From Oscillospiraceae bacterium (GTDB taxonomy: Bacteria > Bacillota > Clostridia > Oscillospirales > Oscillospiraceae): 64,000 nucleotides of DNA. Below, in pieces: positions 7,923 to 16,075 of this stretch. Location: assembly GCA_022792945.1 (NCBI GenBank), contig JAAWBZ010000022.1, forward strand, positions 22,438-86,437, written 5' to 3'. Under the pieces are notes generated by a model. That model searched no databases and was not told where the DNA came from. It worked only from the letters and a program-made list of their open reading frames with translations. Every line of letters starts with the position of its first letter. The first letter of the stretch is position 1. The position numbers and the translations under genes were made by a program.

Positions 7923-8955
7923 ATATCTGCGGCGCAGCCGCTGCCATCTCCCGGAAGGTCCCCGAGAGCTGGCCGACCAGCCGCCACTGGCGCTGCATAT
8001 AGCTTTGGAGCGGCGCGGCGGCCTCGGCGTAGGCCCGCAGGGCCGCCGGCGGGTCGTGGAGGTGGGCGGCGACGGCCTCGGCGGCAAGACGGCCGCTCTC
8101 CAGGGCGGCGGAGATGCCCTCGCCCATGGGATTGAGGAAGCCCGCGGCCTCCCCGGCCAGCAGCACGCGGCCCTGCCCGGGGCACACCGGACAGCCTGGC
8201 TCCACCCGGGGCATCAGCCAGCGCTCGGCGCGGAGGGCCTTCCCGATGCGCAGGCCGTGGCGCGAGGCCAGATAGGCGAGGAATTTCGGATGAAACTCCG
8301 CGATCCGCCCCGTCTCCCGCGCCGAGACGCCCAGCACCAGCAGGCCGTCCTTCACGTTGAACCAGGCGTCGTACTGGGACAGCTCCGGCTGGAGGTAGGC
8401 GTAGAAGTAGTGGGGGTCCAGGTCAATGACGCCGCGGTGGAAGGTCTGGAAGGTGGTGATGTACCCACCGCGCCGGCCTGTGAGCTTGCGCCGCAGGACG
8501 CCGGTAACGCCGGTGCAGTCCAGAAGGTAGCGCGCCCGCTCTGTCCGGCCCGGGAAGTGCACCGCCACGGCGTCCCCCAGGTCCTCGCAGCCGGTGGCCA
8601 GCGCGCCGTCGGTCACCTCCGCGCCCCGTGCCCGGGCCAGCTCCGCCAGCCAGCCGTCGAAGCGGTCCCGCCAGACGTTGCGCCCGCCCTGCTCGAAGCG
8701 GTACTCCCGTCCCTGATCGTCGGTAAAGACCATGCCCCGGTTATCCGCCGGCGCGCAGGTCACGCGGTCCGGCACGGTCTGCCCCAGGTCCTGCGCGATC
8801 AGGTCCAGGGACTTTTGAATCAAAATTCCTGAGCAGGATTTGTAGCGCGGCAGCCTCTGCCGCTCCGCCAGCAGCACCCGAAGCCCCCGCCCGGCCAGAT
8901 ACGCCGCAGCAGCGCATCCGGCGGGACCGGCGCCGGCGATGAGAACGTCGTACAT
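7921..8955 (-). CDS. FAD-dependent oxidoreductase, geranylgeranyl-reductase family
   Basis: 344 residues. The N-terminus DVLIAGAGPAGCAAAAYLAGRGL is the Rossmann FAD-binding motif, and residues ~38-45 (PRYKSCSG) match the PxxKxCGG-type motif of geranylgeranyl reductase/p-hydroxybenzoate-hydroxylase flavoproteins. The second FAD motif GRVLLAGEAAGFLNPMGEGISAAL is near residue 270, and IDLDPHYFYAYLQPE matches family members. Such enzymes saturate isoprenoid chains or menaquinone side chains; the substrate here is unknown. ATG 8955 follows AGGGGG. Its promoter lies divergent to that of the racemase gene. Confidence 0.85.
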   Translation of the reverse strand: MYDVLIAGAGPAGCAAAAYLAGRGLRVLLAERQRLPRYKSCSGILIQKSLDLIAQDLGQTVPDRVTCAPADNRGMVFTDDQGREYRFEQGGRNVWRDRFDGWLAELARARGAEVTDGALATGCEDLGDAVAVHFPGRTERARYLLDCTGVTGVLRRKLTGRRGGYITTFQTFHRGVIDLDPHYFYAYLQPELSQYDAWFNVKDGLLVLGVSARETGRIAEFHPKFLAYLASRHGLRIGKALRAERWLMPRVEPGCPVCPGQGRVLLAGEAAGFLNPMGEGISAALESGRLAAEAVAAHLHDPPAALRAYAEAAAPLQSYMQRQWRLVGQLSGTFREMAAAAPQI

Positions 8956-8982
8956 TGCAGTTTCCCCCTACGTGTTTTCCCT

Positions 8983-9011
8983 ATGATACAACATTTGCGC
9001 ATGCTGCGCAA
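8983..9011 (-). promoter_or_regulatory. SigA-type promoter for the flavoprotein gene
   Basis: Minus strand TTGCGC (9011-9006), 17-base spacer, TATCAT (8988-8983). Confidence 0.7.
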
Positions 9012-9022
9012 CCATTCCGCGG

Positions 9023-9051
9023 TTGCATTTGCCCGCCGGATGCGCTATGAT
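9023..9051 (+). promoter_or_regulatory. SigA-type promoter for the LarA-like gene
   Basis: TTGCAT (9023-9028), 17-base spacer, TATGAT (9046-9051), 26 bases before the ATG. Confidence 0.72.
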
Positions 9052-9077
9052 GAAGAAAAAATGACGGAGATGAGCCT

Positions 9078-10325
9078 ATGCAGATTCAGCTGCCCTACGG
9101 AAAGACCGCCCTGGTCATTGAGGCCGCGCCGGAGCGGGTGGTGGCCTCGCGCATCGGGGAGATGACGCCGGACGCTCCCGGCGCGGCGCTGGTGGCCCGG
9201 GCCATGGCGCGGCCTCTGGGCAGTCCGCCCCTGTGGCAGCTGGCCCGGGGCAGGCGGACCGCCACGCTGATCGTCAGCGACCACACCCGTCCGGTCCCCA
9301 GCCGGGAGATCGCGCCGCAGATACTGGCGGAGCTGCGCCGGGGGAATCCGGACATCGAGATCACCCTGCTGGTGGCTACCGGCTCCCACCGGAGGACCAC
9401 CCGGGCGGAGCTGCGGGAGAAGCTGGGGGCGGCAATCCTGGCGCAGGAGCGCGTGGTGGTCCACGACGCCTTTGACCCGGCGTCCAACGTGGAGATCGGT
9501 ACGCTGCCCTCCGGCGCGCCGATGGTGATCGACCGTCTGGCGGCGGAGACGGACCTTCTGGCAGCGGAGGGGTTCATCGAGCCGCACTTCTTCGCCGGCT
9601 TCTCCGGCGGGCGCAAGAGCGTCTTGCCCGGCGTCTGCGCCCAGCGGACCGTGCTGGCCAACCACTGCGGCGCGATGATCCACAGCGAGTATGCCCGCAC
9701 CGGGGTCCTGGCGGGCAACCCCGTCCACGCCGATATGGAGGCCGGCGCGGCTCTGGCGAGGCTCGAGTATATTGTCAACGTGGTCATCGACCAGGAGAAG
9801 CGCACCGCGGCGGCCTTTGCCGGGGACCCGCGGGCGGCCCACGCGGCGGGCGTCGCGTTTCTGCGGCAGTACTGCCAGGTTCCGCCGGTGTGGGGGGATG
9901 TGGTGGTGACCACCAACGGCGGCGCGCCGCTGGATCAGAACCTCTACCAGTGCGTCAAGGGCCTGACCGCGGCGGAGGCCACCGCCCGTCCCGGCGCGGT
10001 GCTGATCCTCTGCGCGGCCCTGTCCGACGGCGTGGGCGGTGAGCAGTTCTACCGGGACATGTGCCGCTGCGCCAACCCCGCCGCGCTCTATGAGGCCTTC
10101 CGCCGGACGCCCCCGGACCGGACTGTCCAGGACCAGTGGCAGACGCAGATCCTTTGCCGCATCCTGGCGCGCCACCGGGTGATCTTCGTCACGGACCGGG
10201 CCATGCGTCAGGCCGTCGAGGCCATGCACATGGAATATGCCCCGGACCTGCCCGCGGCATTGGAGATGGCCGGACCGGGAGAGCTGACCGTGGTGCCCGA
10301 CGGCGTCTCGGTGTGCATCTGTTAA
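9078..10325 (+). CDS. larA: Nickel-dependent lactate racemase family (LarA-like)
   Basis: 415 residues. LarA hallmarks are present in order: SDHTRPVPSREI near residue 71, ATGSHRRTT (His) near 97, EPHFFAGFSGGRKSVLPG (His plus the Lys that holds the nickel-pincer cofactor in the family) near 160-180, and NHCGAMIHSEYARTG near 195. The family interconverts alpha-hydroxy acids using a nickel-pincer nucleotide made by LarB, LarC and LarE; none of those genes is in the window, so they must lie elsewhere if this enzyme is active. Many LarA homologues act on other hydroxy acids, so lactate is not assured. It is a single-gene unit between its promoter and a clear terminator. Confidence 0.85.
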   Translation: MQIQLPYGKTALVIEAAPERVVASRIGEMTPDAPGAALVARAMARPLGSPPLWQLARGRRTATLIVSDHTRPVPSREIAPQILAELRRGNPDIEITLLVATGSHRRTTRAELREKLGAAILAQERVVVHDAFDPASNVEIGTLPSGAPMVIDRLAAETDLLAAEGFIEPHFFAGFSGGRKSVLPGVCAQRTVLANHCGAMIHSEYARTGVLAGNPVHADMEAGAALARLEYIVNVVIDQEKRTAAAFAGDPRAAHAAGVAFLRQYCQVPPVWGDVVVTTNGGAPLDQNLYQCVKGLTAAEATARPGAVLILCAALSDGVGGEQFYRDMCRCANPAALYEAFRRTPPDRTVQDQWQTQILCRILARHRVIFVTDRAMRQAVEAMHMEYAPDLPAALEMAGPGELTVVPDGVSVCIC

Positions 10326-10330
10326 AAAGC

Positions 10331-10366
10331 GCCGGATTTTCCAATGGGAAAATCCGGCTTGTCTTT
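10331..10366 (+). terminator. Intrinsic terminator after the LarA-like gene
   Basis: GCCGGATTTTCC (10331-10342) and GGAAAATCCGGC (10347-10358), a perfect 12-bp stem with a 4-base loop and a T-rich tail. Confidence 0.88.
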
Positions 10367-10446
10367 TGCAAAATAACGGCAGCCGCGCTGTTTTTTCTGA
10401 TAAAACGCCTCATTTGACCCATACTAGCCAACAGGAGGTGTCTGCT

Positions 10447-10893
10447 TTGCAAAACATGACCAAGCAGCAGTACGACCGCTATATCCGCCAGATGGAGCCG
10501 AAGTCGCCGCTGTGGAAGGACGTCTGCTTCGCCTTCCTCATCGGCGGAGCCATCTGCGCGCTGGCGCAGCTGATCCAAAACGGCTGGGGGATGCTGGGGC
10601 TGGACAAAACCGACGCAGGAGCGGCGACGTCGGTGAGCATGATTTTCCTGGGCGCGCTGCTGACGGGCTTGAGCGTCTTTGATGACATTGCGAAGGTGGC
10701 CGGCGCCGGCACACTGGTGCCCATCACTGGCTTTGCCAACTCCATCGTGGCTCCGGCAATGGAGTTCCGCTCCGAGGGTCTCATCACCGGCATGGCCGCG
10801 AAGATGTTCACGGTAGCGGGTCCCGTGATTGTCTTCGGCGTCAGCGCCAGCGTACTCTATGGCGTGATCCTGTGCATCGTGCAGGCGCTGTAG
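10447..10893 (+). CDS. spoVAC: Stage V sporulation protein AC (SpoVAC)
   Basis: 148 residues with four hydrophobic segments. The opening NMTKQQYDRYIRQMEPKSPL and the middle MIFLGALLTGLSVFDDIAK and AGTLVPITGFANSIVAPAMEF are characteristic of SpoVAC, a component of the inner spore membrane channel that moves dipicolinic acid during sporulation and germination. TTG 10447 is chosen because AGGAGGTG ends 6 bases upstream; the internal ATG 10456 is 15 bases away. Unusually, spoVAD and spoVAE do not follow; the next genes are on the other strand. The gene marks the organism as a spore former, and expression is expected from a forespore sigma factor, though I did not identify that promoter. Confidence 0.88.
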   Translation: MQNMTKQQYDRYIRQMEPKSPLWKDVCFAFLIGGAICALAQLIQNGWGMLGLDKTDAGAATSVSMIFLGALLTGLSVFDDIAKVAGAGTLVPITGFANSIVAPAMEFRSEGLITGMAAKMFTVAGPVIVFGVSASVLYGVILCIVQAL

Positions 10894-10904
10894 CGGACAA
10901 AAAG

Positions 10905-10932
10905 GAGCGGCAGGGCCGGTACCCTGCCGCTC
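10905..10932. terminator. Inverted repeat after spoVAC
   Basis: GAGCGGCAGGG (10905-10915) and CCCTGCCGCTC (10922-10932), perfect 11-bp stem with a 6-base loop but no T run, so only a possible terminator. The rest of 10933-11045 shows nothing recognisable. Confidence 0.5.
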
Positions 10933-11045
10933 GACGATCCAGGCGGCTTGTAAACAGAGCAAAGCGGCCCGCGGAGGCAGCAGTATCCACAGGGATGCAG
11001 ATCTGGAAGGTGCCATACCTCCGATGTGCAGTTTTAAAATCAGTA

Positions 11046-11216
11046 TCAATTTTCCTCTTGACGCTTCCGAATCTCGGCCGCGACCTGGCATTCGGCGGTG
11101 TAGGGACAGTCGGGGTAGGCGCAGTCGGCTTCCAAAGTGCCGGCGCACCGCTCACACAGGACCATCCGTGTCGCGTCCATCTGGCGGCAGTAGCCGCTGA
11201 CTACACATTCATCCAT
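11046..11216 (-). CDS. Small Cys-rich protein, probably metal binding
   Basis: 56 residues with seven cysteines spaced C-x5-C, then C-x2-C-x7-C-x4-C-x5-C (CERCAG...CAYPDCPYTAEC), as in small zinc-ribbon or Fe-S proteins. ATG 11216 is chosen: GGAGG lies about six bases upstream, and the ATG overlaps the end of the DNA-glycosylase gene by 8 bases. It is the last gene of a coupled three-gene operon. I do not recognise a named family; the association with a DNA glycosylase may be fortuitous or may reflect a DNA-repair accessory role (speculation). Confidence 0.62.
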   Translation of the reverse strand: MDECVVSGYCRQMDATRMVLCERCAGTLEADCAYPDCPYTAECQVAAEIRKRQEEN

Positions 11217-11700
11217 TGGCGTCCTCCAAAACAACCCGCCACGCCTCGATCAGCGCCGGAAGCCGCCAGGCGGCATTGGCAGGACTAGTGGAGGGCAGCT
11301 GAATGGCGGGGATGCCGACGCGGGGGAATTGGTGCTTCTGGTACAGTTTCCATGCCGTACCGCCGTTGCAGAAGATCCGGCGGATGGGCGCGGCCGCCAG
11401 AATGGGCCGCAGGTCCGTCGGCTCCACCGCGCGGATGGTGGCGTCGGCGGAGCCCTCGATATCGCACCGGGCGATAACGTCCCACAGGGCGACGCCGTGC
11501 GCCAGCAGCATCATCCGCTTGTCCGGGACGGACGCGGGGGTCTCGCACCCCAGAACGGCGGAAAGGACCTGCCAGAAGCGGTTCTGCGGATGGTGATAGA
11601 AAAACATGCCCGCCCGGGACTGCACCGAGGGGAAGCTCCCCAGAATCAGCACCCGGGACGCGCCGTCGTAGAGCGGCGGGATGGGGTGGCTCTGGGTCAT
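11209..11700 (-). CDS. DNA-deoxyinosine (hypoxanthine-DNA) glycosylase, UDG superfamily
   Basis: 163 residues. The motif LILGSFPSVQSRAGMFFYHHPQN matches the first conserved block of the family-6 UDG/hypoxanthine-DNA glycosylases, which have Asn near HPQNRFW as the active-site residue. The third block IFCNGGTAWKLYQK and the late LPSTSPANAAW match the substrate-pocket and DNA-intercalation motifs. It would excise hypoxanthine formed by adenine deamination. Its ATG overlaps the aldolase stop (ATGA), giving translational coupling. Confidence 0.85.
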   Translation of the reverse strand: MTQSHPIPPLYDGASRVLILGSFPSVQSRAGMFFYHHPQNRFWQVLSAVLGCETPASVPDKRMMLLAHGVALWDVIARCDIEGSADATIRAVEPTDLRPILAAAPIRRIFCNGGTAWKLYQKHQFPRVGIPAIQLPSTSPANAAWRLPALIEAWRVVLEDANG

Positions 11701-12716
11701 GGCCGCAGCGCTGAGAGCAGGGCGTCCACAGCCTCGGGCCGGGTGGCCCAGGAGGTCACCAGACGGATGGCGGTATGGTCTGCGTCAGGCTTGCCCCAGT
11801 GCTCAAAGCTGAAATCCTGCGCCAGCCGCGCCGTCAGGGCGTCGGGCAGCACCGGGAAGACCTGGTTGGTGGGCGAGGCCGCCAGCAGGGGATAGCCCAG
11901 GTCCCGGAGGCCCTGGCTGAGCCGTGCGGCCAGCTCGTTGGCGTGGCGGCCGGCGGCGAGCCACAGGTCGTCGTCCATCACCGTGGAGAACTGGAGGCCC
12001 AGCAGGCGCCCCTTGGCCAGCATGCCGCCGCGCTGCTTGATGGCATGGCGGAAGCCGGGCTTGAGGCTGTCCCGGAGGATGAACAGCGCCTCGCCGAAGA
12101 GGAGGCCGTTCTTGGTGCCGCCCAGGTAGAAGGCGTCGCACAGGTCCGGCAGGTCCTCCGGGCGCAGGCGGCTCTCGGCGCAGGTGAGGGCCTGGGCGAG
12201 GCGCGCGCCGTCCAGGTAGAGGTACAGCCCCAGCTCCCGGCAGACCTGGGAGATGGCCTGGAGCTCCCTGCGGCTGTAGATGGTGCCCAGCTCCGTGGAG
12301 TTGGAGAGGTAGACCAGCCGCGGCAGCACCATGTGCTCGTCGGTGTGGGCGGCAGCCACGGCGCGGATCTGCTCGGGCCGGAGCTTGCCGTCGGGCGAGG
12401 GGACGGTGCAGACCTTGTGGCCGGCGGCCTCGATGGCGCCGGTCTCGTGGGTGGCGATGTGGGCGGTCTCGGCGGCGATGACAGCCTCCCACGGGCGCAG
12501 GAAAGCGCTCAGGGCCGTCTGGTTGGTCTGGGTGCCGCCCACCAGGAAGTGGACGTCGGCGTCGGGACAGGCGAAGCGGACCTTGAGCTTCTCGGCGGCC
12601 TCGCGGCAGTAGGGGTCCATCCCGTAGCCCGCGGTGGCGCAGAGGTTGGTGCGGCCCAGGGCCTCCATCACCTGGGGCAGGGCGCCCTCAGAGTAGTCGT
12701 TGCGGAAGAAGTACAT
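11697..12716 (-). CDS. Low-specificity L-threonine aldolase (PLP enzyme)
   Basis: 339 residues. Signature stretches: FFRNDYSEGALPQVMEAL at the N-terminus, FLVGGTQTNQTAL (phosphate contacts), LYLDGARLAQAL (Asp that contacts PLP) and FYLGGTKNGLLFGEA with the PLP-binding Lys. It cleaves threonine or allo-threonine to glycine and acetaldehyde. The start ATG 12716 follows AGGGGAG, and the N-terminus matches family members; longer upstream reading frames fall outside the promoter at 12748-12776. The gene heads the operon with the DNA glycosylase and Cys-rich genes. Confidence 0.9.
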   Translation of the reverse strand: MYFFRNDYSEGALPQVMEALGRTNLCATAGYGMDPYCREAAEKLKVRFACPDADVHFLVGGTQTNQTALSAFLRPWEAVIAAETAHIATHETGAIEAAGHKVCTVPSPDGKLRPEQIRAVAAAHTDEHMVLPRLVYLSNSTELGTIYSRRELQAISQVCRELGLYLYLDGARLAQALTCAESRLRPEDLPDLCDAFYLGGTKNGLLFGEALFILRDSLKPGFRHAIKQRGGMLAKGRLLGLQFSTVMDDDLWLAAGRHANELAARLSQGLRDLGYPLLAASPTNQVFPVLPDALTARLAQDFSFEHWGKPDADHTAIRLVTSWATRPEAVDALLSALRP

Positions 12717-12747
12717 GATTTGCTCCCCTTTTTTGTGTTCTTTTGTC

Positions 12748-12776
12748 ATTATAGCCCGGGGAGAGCGGGGCGTCAA
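12748..12776 (-). promoter_or_regulatory. SigA-type promoter for the threonine aldolase operon
   Basis: Minus strand TTGACG (12776-12771), 17-base spacer, TATAAT (12753-12748). The -35 overlaps the stop codon of the upstream flippase gene. Confidence 0.82.
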
Positions 12777-14290
12777 TGGCTTTTTCCCAGCGCGCCGCGC
12801 AGCCAGCGGAGGTCCGCCTGGGTCAACGCGCTGGTGAGGCCGATCAGCAGGAAGAAGAGGACCAGGAATCCGCCGCCGCCCAGGAGGCACGCCGCCAGCA
12901 CGCTCCCGATCCGCTGGCACACCGCCGCCATCGCCAGGGCGGGGAGGGCGGCGCAGAGGAGGACCTTGAGAACGTAGGGGAGGGGCGGCGTATAGCCGGT
13001 GACGGTCATGAGACGGGCGATGCTGAGGAAAAAATTGAGAAGATGCGTCAGCGTGAAGGTGAAAAAGTACCCGGCGATGCCAAACCGCGGCAGCAGCGCC
13101 CAGAGGAGCACCACGTCCATCAGATTGGTCAGGGTGTTGACCCGGACGCAGTAGACCTGCTGGCCCATGCCCTTATGCATCCCGTCCACCATGGTGTCCA
13201 TGTAGAGCACCAGGGCCAGGGGGGCGAAGAGGCGGAGATAAAAGCCGGCTTCCTCACTTTTGTACAGCAGCAGACCCAGGGGACCGGAGAGGCAGTAGCA
13301 AAGCCCCGCCACCGCCGCGGAAAACAGCAGCCCCATGCGCAGGCACCGGTCGGAGAGGGCGCGGATGCGCCGGCGGTCGGCGGCGGCGCGGCACTTGGCC
13401 AGCTCCGGCACCAGCAGGTCCGCCAGGGCGTAGAGGAGGACCGAGGGGAACATCATAATGGGGAACACCATGCCGTGGATTACGCCGTAGGAGGCCATGG
13501 CTCCCTCACCGCTGCTGCCGTATCGGGCAAGGCCCCGGGGGATGAGCAGGTGCTCGGTGGTGGAGAGGCCGGAGCGCAGCGCGTCATTGGCGGCCAGGGG
13601 CACGCACAGGCGCAGCAGGCGCTTCCACATGGAAAGCCCCTGGGGGATGGGCGCGCGGCGGTTCGCCAGGGCGAGGCCCAGCAGCAGAACCAGCGTCACG
13701 GCGGTGGCCACGGCGTTGCCCAGGTGGATGCTGAGGCAGGCGCGCTCGGTGTCGGCGCCGGCCCAGAGCCAGAGGAGGGCGACCGTGGCAGCGATGGAGA
13801 CAGCCTGGTCCAAAAACTCCACCAGCACCAGCTGCCGCAACTGGGAGCAGGCGGTGAAGTACCCGGCCATCACTGACCAGAGGCAGGAGATGGGCAGGCT
13901 CCAGGCCAGCACCCGGAGGCTGGAGGCCGCCCGGATGTCCCGGATCCAGCGGAGGGCGATCCAGTCCGACGCCGCGTGGAGGACGAGGCCGCCCAGGACG
14001 CTCACCGCAAGGCCGTAGATCAGGCAGCACAGCAGCGCCTTGCGCATCCCGCCGGGGCGGCGCGCGCCGTACTCCTCGGCGGTGAGGTACATGGACGCCA
14101 CCCGGACGCCGGCGCTGCCCAGGGTCATGGCCAGCATACTCACGGACAGGATCAGCTGCAAAAGCCCGATGCCTGCCGCGCCGATGCGGCCGGCCAGGTA
14201 GACCTGAAAGCACATGGAGCTGCCCCGCAGCGCCAGATTGGCAGCGGTCAGCAGCAGCGTGCCGTGCACAAGAGACTGCGGACGGGACAA
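12773..14290 (-). CDS. MATE/MOP-superfamily lipid-linked oligosaccharide flippase (SpoVB-like)
   Basis: About 505 residues with 12-14 hydrophobic segments. The opening VHGTLLLTAANLALRGSSM and GAAGIGLLQLILSVSMLA, plus late GMGQQVYCVRVNTLTNLMDV, resemble the SpoVB/MurJ branch of the MOP flippases found in Firmicutes, which move lipid-linked sugar precursors for peptidoglycan or spore cortex. TTG 14290 is chosen because AGGGGGTGA precedes it by a few bases; that ribosome site lies within a perfect 10-bp hairpin. A SpoVB role in cortex formation is likely but not proven. Confidence 0.8.
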   Translation of the reverse strand: MSRPQSLVHGTLLLTAANLALRGSSMCFQVYLAGRIGAAGIGLLQLILSVSMLAMTLGSAGVRVASMYLTAEEYGARRPGGMRKALLCCLIYGLAVSVLGGLVLHAASDWIALRWIRDIRAASSLRVLAWSLPISCLWSVMAGYFTACSQLRQLVLVEFLDQAVSIAATVALLWLWAGADTERACLSIHLGNAVATAVTLVLLLGLALANRRAPIPQGLSMWKRLLRLCVPLAANDALRSGLSTTEHLLIPRGLARYGSSGEGAMASYGVIHGMVFPIMMFPSVLLYALADLLVPELAKCRAAADRRRIRALSDRCLRMGLLFSAAVAGLCYCLSGPLGLLLYKSEEAGFYLRLFAPLALVLYMDTMVDGMHKGMGQQVYCVRVNTLTNLMDVVLLWALLPRFGIAGYFFTFTLTHLLNFFLSIARLMTVTGYTPPLPYVLKVLLCAALPALAMAAVCQRIGSVLAACLLGGGGFLVLFFLLIGLTSALTQADLRWLRGALGKSH

Positions 14291-14297
14291 ACGATCA

Positions 14298-14326
14298 CCC
14301 CCTGTCCTAGGATATTGGACAGGGGG
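14298..14326 (-). promoter_or_regulatory. Hairpin that would cover the flippase ribosome site
   Basis: On the minus strand CCCCCTGTCC (14326-14317) pairs with GGACAGGGGG (14307-14298), a perfect 10-bp stem with a 9-base loop. The second arm is the Shine-Dalgarno of the TTG start at 14290. It may act as a translational control element or as a weak terminator after the upstream gene. Confidence 0.55.
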
Positions 14327-14357
14327 TGGGAATATGCGCGACTGGAAAGCTCCCAAG

Positions 14358-15179
14358 CTACGCCAGCTTGACTGTGTAGTACACCGCCGCAATCAGCTCC
14401 AGCGCCGCCACGGCGAAGATGCAGTAGTAGGAGAACGTCGCCCCCAGCAGCGCCGCCGCGATCAGGCACAGCACCCACAGCGCGCCGCAGATATACACCA
14501 GCAGCGCCGAGGCGTCCGCCGAGAAAAGCTGCCGCGTCTTGCCAAAGAACTTCAGCTTCCCGCCCCTGCGCCGGGCAAAGAACATCAGGCTGGACGCCGC
14601 CAGGATCACCACCACCAGCCCGATGATCAGCAGCAGCGCCTGGGCGGAGATGGCGGGGCTGTAGTGGACCTCCTGCCGCTGCCACGTCAGCACGCCGTCC
14701 TCCCGAATGCGGTAGAGCTGGAAGAATACCGCTCCGGCGCAGGCATTGAGCGCGGAGAGCAGAAAGAACTCCCGCTGGTAGAGCAGCGCGATCATATAGA
14801 GCACCGCCGCGGCGATATAGACCACATAGAGGGCCGAGACGTACTCCACCCACGTGGCGTAAAGCACCGCGCAGGTCAGCGCCAGCAGCAGCGCCAGGAG
14901 AAACAGCGGAAAGCCCGCCGTATGCCAGAATTGGGAGGATCCACGGCACACCAGCCACAGCGCCAGCAGCGCCGCTGCCAGCACACCCAGGGCGATGGCT
15001 GACCAGAACAGGGCCGTCATCATGGTGAACATATAGTCGATCAGCACATACCGCCGCGAGATCAGCTGCACCGTCAGCAGCAGCACACAGAGCATACCCA
15101 GAGCGGTCATGACCTTGTAGATCACCGTATCATCGTTCGCGGTCCTTTTCGGCGGGACCGCCCGCTTTTTCATAGCCAT
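14358..15179 (-). CDS. Polytopic membrane protein of unknown function
   Basis: 273 residues starting MAMKKRAVPPKRT. Seven or eight hydrophobic segments follow, in a compact layout with an isolated loop around residues 160-180 (FQLYRIREDGVLTWQRQEVHY). ATG 15179 has GGAAAGAAGGAAC upstream; the longer frame reaching back toward rsmE lacks a ribosome site. It lies 25 bases after rsmE and before the flippase gene, so it is probably in one transcript with them. No family is recognised. Confidence 0.7.
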   Translation of the reverse strand: MAMKKRAVPPKRTANDDTVIYKVMTALGMLCVLLLTVQLISRRYVLIDYMFTMMTALFWSAIALGVLAAALLALWLVCRGSSQFWHTAGFPLFLLALLLALTCAVLYATWVEYVSALYVVYIAAAVLYMIALLYQREFFLLSALNACAGAVFFQLYRIREDGVLTWQRQEVHYSPAISAQALLLIIGLVVVILAASSLMFFARRRGGKLKFFGKTRQLFSADASALLVYICGALWVLCLIAAALLGATFSYYCIFAVAALELIAAVYYTVKLA

Positions 15180-15204
15180 GAGAAACGTTCCTTCTTTCCA
15201 TCGA

Positions 15205-15933
15205 TCAATCCAGTTCGCCACAGGCAAACATCAAGGCGCTCAGCGCGCACAGCGGCGCGGTTTCACAGCGGAGGATCCGCGGCCCCAGGGTACACGCCAG
15301 CATTCCGGCATCCTGGGCGGTCCGGGCCTCCTCAGGGGTAAAGCCGCCCTCCGGGCCGGTCATCAGCGAGGCGGCGGTCAGCCCGGGGGGAATGACGCCG
15401 CGGAGGCTGGTGCGAACCTCCTTCTCATAGAGGAAAACGGCCAGGGGACTCTGGACGGCCTCCGCCACGGCGTCCGGGAAGCTGTCCAAGGCGCGGACCC
15501 GGGGGATCCGGCCGCGGCCGCACTGCTCGGCGGCGGCATCTGCGATGCGCTGCCAGCGGACCAGCTTTTTGGGGAGGCTGGCCGCGTCGGGCCGGGAGAC
15601 GCAGCGGGCGGAGGGAAACGCGATGATCTCGCAGGCGCCCAGCTCCGTGGCCTTCTGGATCACATGCTCCAGCTTATCCGCCTTGGCATAGGCCATCCAC
15701 ACGCGGACCTGGAGCCGCGGCTCCGCGGCGCAGGGGACCGGCGGCTCCAGGGAAAGGCGGACCTGCGGTCCGGTCTCCAGCAGGACACCGGGGTAATCGA
15801 GGCCCTGCCCGTCGCAGACGGTGACACGGTCGCCGGGCCGCAGGCGCAGGACCTTCACATGAGCGGCCTGCCCGCCGGTCAGCGAGACATCCGAGGCGGA
15901 GAGCGCCTGGCGCGGAAGAAAAAATCGGGGCAC
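15205..15933 (-). CDS. rsmE: 16S rRNA (uracil(1498)-N(3))-methyltransferase RsmE
   Basis: 242 residues. The N-terminal PUA-like part begins PRFFLPRQAL, with GGQAAHVKVLRLRPGDRVTVCDGQG. The SPOUT methyltransferase domain shows KADKLEHVIQKATELG, the MTGPEGGFTPEEA knot loop and the C-terminal LGPRILRCETAPLCALSAL, all diagnostic for RsmE. It methylates U1498 of 16S rRNA at the decoding site. The GTG start at 15933 is chosen because GGAGGTG lies just upstream; the longer frame has no site. Its own promoter is at 15972-16000. Confidence 0.93.
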   Translation of the reverse strand: MPRFFLPRQALSASDVSLTGGQAAHVKVLRLRPGDRVTVCDGQGLDYPGVLLETGPQVRLSLEPPVPCAAEPRLQVRVWMAYAKADKLEHVIQKATELGACEIIAFPSARCVSRPDAASLPKKLVRWQRIADAAAEQCGRGRIPRVRALDSFPDAVAEAVQSPLAVFLYEKEVRTSLRGVIPPGLTAASLMTGPEGGFTPEEARTAQDAGMLACTLGPRILRCETAPLCALSALMFACGELD

Positions 15934-15971
15934 ACGGGCACCTCCTGTCAAAGTCTGCACGGATAAAAACG

Positions 15972-16000
15972 ATTATAGCAGAAATTCGGGAAAACCGCAA
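15972..16000 (-). promoter_or_regulatory. SigA-type promoter for rsmE and downstream membrane genes
   Basis: Minus strand TTGCGG (16000-15995), 17-base spacer, TATAAT (15977-15972). Confidence 0.78.
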
Positions 16001-16041
16001 GGGAAACCTTGCCAAAAGGCCGCAAGGACCGCGCGCCGTAC

Positions 16042-16070
16042 AAAAAACCGCCGGCCTGTCAGACCGGCGG
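16042..16070 (-). terminator. Intrinsic terminator of the first ROK gene
   Basis: CCGCCGG (16048-16054) and CCGGCGG (16064-16070) with a further CTG/CAG pairing inside; on the minus strand it is followed by six T (16047-16042). Confidence 0.82.
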
Positions 16071-16075
16071 GGCTT

